This document shows, piece by piece, positions 36,333 to 48,300 of a stretch of DNA of 64,000 nucleotides (position 1 is the stretch's first letter; every line of letters begins with the position of its first letter). The stretch covers positions 62,001 to 126,000 of the forward strand of contig JARUPY010000606.1 of assembly GCA_029817715.1 (NCBI GenBank). Reading direction: 5' to 3'. Under the pieces are notes generated by a model. The model saw only the letters and a program-made list of their open reading frames with translations, did not search any database and was not told the origin of the DNA. Origin of the DNA: Melastoma dodecandrum (lineage: Eukaryota > Streptophyta > Magnoliopsida > Myrtales > Melastomataceae). Made by a program: the position numbers and the translations under genes.

Positions 36333-39300
36333 TTGTGCATCCCGCATGCTCCGAACCTTGGTGCTTCCGAACTTGCATTTTCCGAAGCCTAAATGATCCC
36401 CAAATGCTTCCTAAACTATTCAAAATTGGAGTTCTACATGTGACATTCGGGCCCCTTTCGTTGCGCAATGACGAACCCCGCGCACAACTTATGCAACGTT
36501 GTGCATCCCGCATGCTCCGAACCTTGGTGCTTCCGAACTTGCATTTTCCGAAGCCTAAATGATCCATAAATGCTTCCCAAACTATTCAAAATTGGAGTTC
36601 TACATTTGACATTCGGGTCCCTTTCGTTGCACAATGAGGAACCCCGCGCACAACTTACGCAAGGTTGTGCATCCCGCATGCTCCGAACCTTGGTGCTTCC
36701 GAACTTACATTTTCCGAAGCCTAAATGATCCCCAAATGCTTCCCAAACTACTCAAAATTGGAGTTCTACATTTGACATTCGGGTCCCTTTCGTTTGCACA
36801 ATGAGGAACCCCGCGCACAACTTACGCAACGTTGTGCATCCCGCATGCTCCGAACCTTGGTGCTTCCGAACTCATTTTCCGTCGCCTAAAAGATCCCCAA
36901 ATGCTTCCCAAACTACTCAAAATTGGAGTTCTACATTTGACATTCGGGTCCCTTTCGTTTGCACAATGAGGAACCCCGCGCACAACTTACGCACGGTTGT
37001 GCATCCCGCATGCTCCGAACCGTGGTGCTTCCGAACTTGTATTTTCCGAAGCCTAAATGATCCCCAAATGCTTCCCAAACTATTCAAAATTGGAGTTCTA
37101 CATTTGACATTCGGGTCCCTTTCGTTGCACAATGAGGAACCCCACCCCGCGCACAACTTAGGCAACGTTGTGCATCCCGCATGCTCCGAACCTTGGTGCT
37201 TCCGAACTTGCATTTTCCGAAGCCTAAATGATCCCCAAATGCTTCCTAAACTATTCAAAATTGGAGTTCTACATGTGACATTCGGGCCCCTTTCGTTGCG
37301 CAATGACGAACCCCGCGCACAACTTACGCAACGTTGTGCATCCCGCATGCTCCGAACCTTGGTGCTTCCGAACTTGCATTTTCCGAAGCCTAAATGATCC
37401 CCAAATGCTTCCCAAACTATTCAAAATTGGAGTTCTACATTTGACATTCGGGTCCCGTTCGTTGCACAATGAGGAACCCCGCGCACAACTTACGCAAGGT
37501 TGTGCATCCCGCATGCTCCGAACCTTGGTGCTTCCAAACTTACATTTTCCGAAGCCTAAATGATCCCCAAATGCTTCCCAAACTACTCAAAATTGGAGTT
37601 CTACAGTTGACATTCGGGTCCTTTTCGTTTGCACAATGAGGAACTCCGCGCACAACTTACGCAACGTTGTGCATCCCGCATGCTCCGAACCTTGGTGCTT
37701 CCGAACTTGCATTTTCCGAAGCCTAAATGATCCCCAAATGCTTCCCAAACTACTCAAAATTGGAGTTCTACATTTGACATTCGGGTCCCTTTCGTTTGCA
37801 CAATGAGGAACCCCGCGCACAACTTACGCAAGGTTGTGCATCCCGCATGCTCCGAACCGTGGTGCTTCCGAACATGCATTTTCCGAAGCCTAGATGATCC
37901 CCAAATGCTTCCCAAACTATTCAAAATTGGAGTTCTACATTTGACATTCGGGTCCCTTTCGTTTGCACAATGAGGAACCCCACCCCGCGCACAACTTAGG
38001 CAACGTTGTGCATCCCGCATGCTCCGAACCTTGGTGCTTCCGAACTTGCATTTTCCGAAGCCTAAATGATCCCCAAATGCTTCCCAAACTAATCAAAATT
38101 GGAGTTCTACATTTGACATTCGGGTCCCTTTCGTTGCACAATGAGGAACCCCGCGCACAACTTGGTCAAGGTTGTGCGTCCCCGATGCTCCGAACCTTGG
38201 TTCTTCCGAACTTTCATTTTCCGAAGCCTAGATGATCCCCAAATGCTTCCCAAACTATTCAAATTGGAGTTCTACATTTGACATTCGGGTCCCGTTCGTT
38301 GCACAATGAGGAACCCCGCGCACAACTTACGCAAGGTTGTGCATCCCGCATGCTCCGAACCTTGGTGCTTCCGAACTTGCATTTTCCGAAGCCTGAATGA
38401 TCCCCAAATGCTTCCCAAACTATTCAAAATTGGAGTTCTACATTTGACATTTGGGTCCCTTTCGTTTGCACAATGAGGAACCCCGCGCACAACTTACGCA
38501 ACGTTGTGCATCCCGCATGCTCCGAACCTTGGTGCTTCCGAACTTGCATTTTCCGAAGCCTAAATGATCCCCAAATGCTTCCTAAACTATTCAAAATTGG
38601 AGTTCTACATGTGACATTCGGGTCCCTTTCGTTGCGCAATGAGGAACCCCGCGCACAACCTACGCAAGGTTGTGCATCCCGCATGCTCCGAACCTTGGTG
38701 CTTCCGAACTTGCATTTTCCGAAGCCTAAATGATCCCCAAATGCTTCCCAAACTATTCAAAATTGGAGTTCTACATTTGACATTCGGGTCCATTTCGTTG
38801 CACAAAGAGGAAACCCCGCGCACAACTTACGCAACGTTGTGCATCCCGCATGCTCCGAACCTTGGTGCTTCCGAACTTGCATTTTCCGAAGCCTAAATGA
38901 TCCCCAAATGCTTCCCAAACTATTCAAAATTGGAGTTCTACATTTGACATTCGGGTCCCTTTCGTTGCACAATGAGGAACCCCGCGCACAACTTACGCAA
39001 CGTTGTGCATCCCGCATGCTCCGAACCTTGGGGCTTCCGAACTTGCATTTTCCGAATCCTAAATGATCCCCAAGTGTTTCCCAAACTATTCAAAATTGGA
39101 GTTCTACATTTGACATTCGGGTCCCTTTCGTTTGCACAATGAGGAACCCCGCGCACAACTTACGCAACGTTGTGCATCCCGCATGCTCCGAACCTTGGTG
39201 CTTCCGAACTTGCATTTTCCGTCGCCTAAATGATCCCCAAATGCTTCCCAAACTATTCAAAATTGGAGTTCTACATTTGACATTCGGGTCCCTTTCGTTG

Positions 39301-42300
39301 CACAATGAGGAACCCCGCGCACAACTTACGCAAGGTTGTGCATCCCGCATGCTCCGAACCTTGGTGCTTCCGAACTTGCATTTTCCGAAGCCTAAATGAT
39401 CCCCAAATGCTTCCCAAACTATTCAAAATTGGAGTTCTACATTTGACATTCGGGTCCCTTTCGTTTGCACAATGAGGAACCCCGCGCACAACTTACGCAA
39501 CGTTGTGCATCCCGCATGCTCCGAACCTTGGTGCTTCCGAACTTGCATTTTCCGAAGCCTAAATGATCCCCAAATGCTTCCCAAACTATTCAAAATTGGA
39601 GTTCTACATTTGACATTCGGGTCCCTTTCGTTTGCACAATGAGGAACCCCGCGCACAACTTACGCAACGTTGTGCATCCCGCATGCTCCGAACCTTGGTG
39701 CTTCCGAACTTGCATTTTCCGAAGCCTAAATGATCCCCAAATGCTTCCCAAACTATTCAAAATTGGAGTTCTACATTTGACATTCGGGTCCCTTTCGTTT
39801 GCACAATGAGGAACCCCGCGCACAACTTACGCAACGTTGTGCATCCCGCATGCTCCGAACCTTGGTGCTTCCGAACTTGCATTTTCCGAAGCCTAAATGA
39901 TCCCCAAATGCTTCCCAAACTATTCAAAATTGGAGTTCTACATTTGACATTCGGGTCCCTTTCGTTTGCACAATGAGGAACCCCGCGCACAACTTACGCA
40001 AGGTTGTGCATCCCGCATGCTCCGAACCTTGGTGCTTCCGAACTTGCATTTTCCGAAGCCTAAATGATCCCCAAATGCTTCCCAAACTATTCAAAATTGG
40101 AGTTCTACATTTGACATTCGGGTCCCTTTCGTTTGCACAATGAGGAACCCCGCGCACAACTTACGCAAGGTTGTGCATCCCGCATGCTCCGAACCTTGGT
40201 GCTTCTGAACTTGCATTTTCCGAAGCCTAAATGATCCCCAAATGCTTCCCAAACTATTCAAAATTGGAGTTCTACATTTGACATTCGGGTCCCTTTCGTT
40301 GCACAATGAGGAACCCCGCGCACAACTTACGCAAGGTTGTGCATCCCGCATGCTCCGTACCTTGGTGCTTCCGAACTTGCATTTTTCGAAGCCTAAATGA
40401 TCCCCAAATGCTTCCCAAACTATTCAAATTGCAGTTCCACATTTGACATTCGGGTCCCTTTCGTTTGCACAATGAGGAACCCCGCGCACAACTTACGCAA
40501 GGTGGTGCATCCCGCATGCTCCGAACCTGGGTGCTTCCGAACATGCATTTTCCGAAGCCTAAATGATCCCCAAATGCTTCCCAAACTATTCAAAATTGGT
40601 GTTCTACATTTGACATTCGGGTCCCTTTCGTTTGCACAATGAGGAACCCCGCGCACAACTTACGCACGGTTGTGCATCCCGCATGCTCCGAACCTTCGTG
40701 CTTCCGAACTTGCATTTTCCGAAGCCTAAATGATCCCCAAATACTTGCCAAACTTTTCAAAATTGGATTTCTACATTTGACATTCGGGTCCGTTTCGTTG
40801 TACAATGAGGAACCCCGCGCATAACTTACGGATTGTTGTGCATCCCGCATGTTCCGAACCTTGGTACTTCCGAACTTGCATTTTCCGAAGCCTAAATGAT
40901 CCCCAAATGCTTCCCAACCTATTCAAAATTGGAGTTCTACATTTGACATTCGGGTCCCTTTCGTTGCACAATGAGGAACCCCGCGCACAACTTACGCAAG
41001 GTTGTGCATCCCGCATGCTCCGAACCTTGGTGCTTCCGAACTTGCATTTTCCGAAGCCTAAATGATCCCCAAATGCTTCGCAAACTATTCAAAATTGGTG
41101 TTCTACATCTGACATTCTGGTCCCTTTCGTTGCACAATGAGGAACCCCGCGCATAACTTACTTACGCAACGTTGTGCATCCCGCACGCTGCGAACCTTGG
41201 TGCTTCCGAACTTGCATTTTTCGAAGCCTAAGTGATCCCCAAATGCTTCCTAAACTATTCAAAATTGGAGTTCTACATTTGACATTCGGGTCCCTTTCGT
41301 TTGCACAATGAGGAACCCCGCGCACAACTTATGCAAGGTTGTGCATCCCGCATGCTCCGTACCTTGGTGCTTCCGAACTTGCATTTTCCGAAGCCTAAAT
41401 GATCCCCAAATGCTTCCCAAACTATTCAAAATTGGAGTTCTACATTTGACATTCGGGTCCCTTTCGTTGCACAATGAGGAACCCCGCGCACAACTTACGC
41501 AACGTTGTGCATCCCGCATGCTCCGAACCTTGGTGCTTCCGAACTTGCATTTTCCGAAGCCTAAATTATCCCCAAATGCTTCCCAAACTATTCAAAATTG
41601 GAGTTCTACATTTGACATTCGGGTCCCTTTCGTTGCACAATGAGGAACCCCGCGCACAACTTACGCAAGGTTGTGCATCCCGCATGCTCCGAACCTTGGT
41701 GCTTCCGAACTTGCATTTTCCGAAGCCTAAATGATCCCCAAATGCTTCCCAAACTATTCAAAATTGGAGTTCTACATTTGACATTCGGGTCCCTTTCGTT
41801 TGCACAATGAGGAACCCCGCGCACAACTTACGCAAGGTTGTGCATCCCGCATGCTCCGAACCTTGGTGCTTCCGAACATGCATTTTCCGAAGCCTAAATG
41901 ATCCCCAAATACTTCCCAAACTATTCAAAATTGGAGTTCTACATTTGACATTCGGGTCCCTTTCGTTTGCACAATGAGGAATCCCGCGCACAACTTACTC
42001 AAGGTTTTGCGTCCCGCATGCTCCGAACCTTGGTGCTTCCGAACTTGCATTTTCCGAAGCCTAAATGATCCCCAAATGCTTCCCAAACTATTCAAAATTG
42101 GAGTTCTACATTTGACATTCGGGTCCCTTTCCTTTGCACAATGAGGAACCCCGCGCACAACTTACGCAACGTTGTGCATCCCGCATGCTCCGAACCTTGG
42201 TGCTTCCGAACATGCATTTTCCGAAGCCTAAATGATCCCCAAATGCTTCCCAAACTATTCAAAATTGGAGTTCTACATTTGACATTCGGGTCCCTTTCGT

Positions 42301-45300
42301 TGCACAATGAGGAACCCCGCGCACAACTTACGCAAGGATGTGCATCCCGCATGCTCCGAACCTTGGTGCTTCCGAACTTGCATTTTCCGAAGCCTAAATG
42401 ATCCCCAAATGCTTCCCAAACTATTCAAATTGGAGTTCTACATTTGACATTCGGGTCCCTTTCGTTGCACAATGAGGAACCCCGCGCACAACTTACGCAA
42501 GGTTGTGCATCCCGCATGCTCCGAACCTTGGTGCTTCCGAACTTGCATTTTCCGAAGCCTAAATGATCCCCAAATGCTTCCCAAACTATTCAAAATTGGA
42601 GTTCTACATTTGACATTCGGGTCCCTTTCGTTGCACAATGAGGAACCCCGCGCACAACTTACGCAACGTTGTGCATCCCGCATGCTCCGAACCTTGGTGC
42701 TTCCGAACTTGCATTTTCCGAAGCCTAAATGATCCCCAAATGCTTCCCAAACTATTCAAAATTGGAGTTCTACATTTGACATTCGGGTCCCTTTCGTTGC
42801 ACAATGAGGAACCCCGCGCACAACTTACGCAACGTTGTGCATCCCGCATGCTCCGAAACTTGGTGCTTCCGAACTTGCATTTTCCGAAGCCTAAATGATC
42901 CCCAAATGCTTCCCAAACTATTCAAAATTGGAGTTCTACATTTGACATTCGGGTCCCTTTCGTTTGCACAATGAGGAACCCCGCGCACAACTTACGCAAC
43001 GTTGTGCATCCCGCATGCTCCGAACCTTGGTGCTTCCGAACTTGCATTTTCCGAAGCCTAAATGATCCCCAAATGCTTCCCAAACTATTCAAAATTGGAG
43101 TTCTACATTTGACATTCGGGTCCCTTTCGTTGCACAATGAGGAACCCCGCGCACAACTTACGCAAGGTTGTGCATCCCGCATGCTCCGAACCTTGGTGCT
43201 TTCGAACTTGCATTTTCCGAAGCCTAAATGATCCCCAAATGCTTCCCAAACTATTCAAAATTGGAGTTCTACATTTGACATTCGGGTCCCTTTCGTTGCA
43301 CAATGAGGAACCCCGCGCACAACTTACGCAAGGTTGTGCATCCCGCATGCTCCGAACCTTGGTGCTTCCGAACTTGCATTTTCCGAAGCCTAAATGATCC
43401 CCAAATGCTTCCCAAACTATTCAAAATTGGAGTTCTACATTTGACATTCGGGTCCCTTTCGTTTGCACAATGAGGAACCCCGCGCACAACTTACGCAACG
43501 TTGTGCATCCCGCATGCTCCGAACCTTGGTGCTTCCGAACTTGCATTTTCCGAAGCCTAAATGATCCCCAAATGCTTCCCAAACTATTCAAAATTGGAGT
43601 TCTACATTTGACATTCGGGTCCCTTTCGTTTGCACAATGAGGAACCCCGCGCACAACTTACGCAACGTTGTGCATCCCGCATGCTCCGAACCTTGGTGCT
43701 TCCGAACTTGCATTTTCCGAAGCCTAAATGATCCCCAAATGCTTCCCAAACTATTCAAAATTGGAGTTCTACATTTGACATTCGGGTCCCTTTCGTTTGC
43801 ACAATGAGGAACCCCGCGCACAACTTACGCAACGTTGTGCATCCCGCATGCTCCGAACCTTGGTGCTTCCGAACTTGCATTTTCCGAAGCCTAAATGATC
43901 CCCAAATGCTTCCCAAACTATTCAAAATTGGAGTTCTACATTTGACATTCGGGTCCCTTTCGTTGCACAATGAGGAACCCCGCGCACTACTTAGGCAAGG
44001 TTGTGCCTCTCACATGCTCCAAACCTTGGTGCTTTCGAACTTGCATTTTCCGAAGCATAAATGATCCCCAAATGCTTCCTAAACTATTTTAAATTGGATT
44101 TCTACATTTGACATTCGGGTCCCTTTCGTTGCACAATGTGGAACCTTGCGCAGAACTTGTGCAACGTCGTGCATCCCGCATGCTCCGAACCTCGGTGCTT
44201 CCGAACTTGCTTTCTCTGAAGCCTAAATGATACCCAAATGCTTCCCAAACTATTCAAAATTGGAGTTCTACATTTGACATTCGGGTCCGTTTCGTTTGCA
44301 CAATGATGAACCCCGCGCACAACTTACGCAAGGTTGTGCATCCAGCATGCTCCGAACCTTGGTGCTTCCGAACTTGCATTTTCCGAAGCCTAAATGATCC
44401 CCAAATGCTTCCCAAACTATTCAAAATTGGAGTGACGATCCCCAAACGCTTCCCAAACTACTCAAAATTGGAGTTCTACATTTGACATTCGGGTCCCTTT
44501 CGTTGCACAATGAGGAACCCCGCGCACAACTTACGCAACGTTGTGCATCCCGCATGCTCCGAACCTTGGCGCTTCCGAACTTGCATTTTCCGAAGCGAAA
44601 TGATCACCAAATGCGTCCCAAACTACTCAAAATTGGAGTTCTACAATTGGCATTCGGGTCCCTTTCGTTTGCACAATGAGGAACCCCGCGCACAACTTAC
44701 GCAACGTTGTGCATCCCGCATGCTCCGAACCATGGTGCTTCCGAACTTATTTTTTCCGTAGCCTAAATGATCCCCAAATGCTTCCAAAACTACTCAAATT
44801 GGAGTTATACATTTGACATTCGGGTCCCTTTCGTTGCACAATGAGGAACCCCGCGCACAACTTAGTCAAGGATGTGCGTCCCGCATGCTCCAAACCTTGG
44901 TGCTTTCGAACATTCATTTTCCGAAGCCTAGATGATCCCCAAATGCTTCCCAAACTACTCAAATTGGAGTTCTACATTTGACATTCGGGTCCCTTTCGTT
45001 GCACAATGAGGAACCTCGCGCACAACTTACGCAACGTTGTGCATCCCGCATGCTGCGAACCTCGGTGCTTCCGAACCTGCATTTTCCGAAGCCTAAATGA
45101 TCCCCAAATGCCTCCCAAACTACTCAAAATTGGAGTTGTACATTTGACATTCGGGTCCCTTTCGTTTGCACAATGAGGAACCCCGCGCACAACTTAGGCA
45201 ACGTTGGGCATCCAGCATGCTCCGAACCTTGGTGCTTCCGAACTTGCATTTTCCGAAGCCTAAATGTTCCCCAAATGCTTCCTAAACTATTCAAAATTGG

Positions 45301-48300
45301 AGTGACGATCCCCAAATGCTTCCCAAACTATTCAAAATTGGAGTTCTACATGTGACATTCGGGTCCCTTTCGTTGCGCAATGAGGAACCCCGCGCACAAC
45401 TTACGCAACGTTGTGCATCCCGCATGCTCCGAACCTTGGTGCTTCCGAACTTGCATTTTCCGAAGCCTAGATGATCCCCAAATGCTTCCCAAACTATTCA
45501 AAATTGGAGTTCTACATTTGACATTCGGGTCCCTTTCGTTTGCACAATGAGGAACCCCGCGCACAACTTACGCAACGTTGTGCATCCCGCATGCTCCGAA
45601 CCTTGGTGCTTCCGAACTTGCATTTTCCGAAGCCTAAATGATCCCCAAATGCTTCCCAAACTATTCAAAATTGGAGTTCTACATTTGACATTCGGGTCCC
45701 TTTCGTTGCACAATGAGGAACCCCGCGCACAACTTAGTCAAGGATGTGCGTCCCGCATGCTCCGAACCTTGGTTCTTCCGAACTTTCATTTTCCGAAGCC
45801 TAGATGATCCCCAAATGCTTCCCAAACTATTCAAATTGGAGTTCTACATTGGACATTCGGGTCCCTTTCGTTGCACAATGAGGAACCTCGCGCACAACTT
45901 ACGCAACGTTGTCCATCCCGCATGCTGCGAACCTCCGTGCTTCCGAACATGCATTTTCCGAAGCCTAAATGATCCCCAAAGGCTTCCCAAACTACTCAAA
46001 ATTGGAGTTGTACATTTGACATTCGGGTCCCTTTCGTTTGCACAATGAGGAACCCCGCGCACAACTTATGCAACGTTGGGCATCCAGCATGCTCCGAACC
46101 TTGGTGCTTCCGAACTTGCATTTTCCGAAGCCTAAATGTTCCCCAAATGCTTCCTAAACTATTCAAAATTGGAGTGACGATCCCCAAATGCTTCCCAAAC
46201 TATTCAAAATTGGAGTTCTGCATTTGACATTCGGGTCCCTTTCGTTTGCACAATGAGGAACCCCGCGCACAACTTACGCAACGTTGTGCATCCCGCATGC
46301 TCCGAACCTTGGTGCTTCCGAACTTGCATTTTCCGAAGCGAAATAATCCCCAAATGCGTCCCAAACTACTCAAAATTGGAGTTCTACAATTGGCATTCGG
46401 GTCCCTTTCGTTTGCACAATGAGGAACCCCGCGCACAACTCACGCAACGTTGTGCATCCCGCATGCTCCGAACCATGGTGCTTCCGAACTTATTTTTTCC
46501 GTAGCCTAAATGATCCCCAAATGCTTCCAAAACTACTCAAATTGGAGTTATACATTTGACATTCGGGTCCCTTTCGTTGCACAATGAGGAACCCCGCGCA
46601 CAACTTAGTCAAGGATGTGCGTCCCGCATGCTCCAAACCTTGGTGCTCTCGAACATTCATTTTCCGAAGCCTAGATGATCCCCAAATGCTTCCCAAACTA
46701 CTCAAATTGGAGTTCTACATTTGACATTCGGGTCCCTTTCATTGCACAATGAGGAACCTCGCGCACAACTTACGCAACGTTGTCCATCCCGCATGCTGCG
46801 TACCTCCGTGCTTCCGAACATGCATTTTCCGAAGCCTAAATGATCCCCAAAGGCTTCCCAAACTACTCAAAATTGGAGTTCTACATTTGACATTCGGGTC
46901 CCTTTCGTTTGCACAATGAGGAACCCCGCGCACAACTTACGCAACGTTGTGCATCCCGCATGCTCCGAACCTTGGTGCTTCCGAACTTGCATTTTCCGAA
47001 GCCTAAATGATCCCCAAATGCTTCCTAAACTATTCAAAATTGGAGTTCTACATTTGACATTCGGGTCCCTTTCGTTGCACAATGAGGAACCCCGCGCACA
47101 ACTTACGCAAGGTTGTGCATCCCGCATGCTCCGAACCTTGGTGCTTTCGAACTTGCATTTTCCGAAGCCTAAATGATCCCCAAATGCTTCCCAAACTATT
47201 CAAAATTGGAGTTCTACATTTGACATTCGGGTCCCTTTCGTTTGCACAATGAGGAACCCCGCGCACAACTTACGCAACGTTGTGCATCCCGCATGCTCCG
47301 AACCTTGGTGCTTCCGAACTTGCATTTTCCGAAGCCTAAATGATCCCCAAATGCTTCCCAAACTACTCAAAATTGGAGTTCTACATTTGACATTCGGGTC
47401 CCTTTCGTTTGCACAATGAGGAACCCCGCGCACAACTTACGCAACGTTGTGCATCCCGCATGCTCCGAACCTTGGTGCTTCCGAACTTGCATTTTCCGAA
47501 GCCTAAATGATCCCCAAATGCTTCCCAAACTATTCAAAATTGGAGTTCTACATTTGACATTCGGGTCCCTTTCGTTTGCACAATGAGGAACCCCGCGCAC
47601 AACTTACGCAACGTTGTGCATCCCGCATGCTCCGAACCTTGGTGCTTCCGAACTTGCATTTTCCGAAGCCTAAATGATCCCCAAATGCTTCCCAAACTAT
47701 TCAAAATTGGAGTTCTACATTTGACATTCGGGTCCCTTTCGTTGCACAATGAGGAACCCCGCGCACAACTTACGCAAGGTTGTGCATCCCGCATGCTCCG
47801 AACCTTGGTGCTTCCGAACTTTCATTTTCCGAAGCCTAGATGATCCCCAAATGCTTCCCAAACTATTCAAATTGGAGTTCTACATTTGACATTCGGGTCC
47901 CGTTCGTTGCACAATGAGGAACCCCGCGCACAACTTACGCAACGTTGTGCATCCCGCATGCTCCGAACCTTGGTGCTTCCGAACTTGCATTTTCCGAAGC
48001 CTAAATGATCCCCAAATGCTTCCCAAACTATTCAAAATTGGAGTTCTACATTTGACATTCGGGTCCCTTTCGTTGCACAATGAGGAACCCCGCGCACAAC
48101 TTACGCAACGTTGTGCATCCCGCATGCTCCGAACCTTGGTGCTTCCGAACTTGCATTTTCCGAAGCATAAATGATCCCCAAATGCTTCCCAAACTATTCA
48201 AAATTGGAGTTCTACATTTGACATTCGGGTCCCTTTCGTTTGCACAATGAGGAACCCCGCGCACAACTTACGCAACGTTGTGCATCCCGCATGCTCCGAA

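Noticed and set aside
44431..46870. Whole array as a regular higher-order repeat
   Set aside because: Only local blocks show it; elsewhere variants mix without a fixed multi-monomer period.
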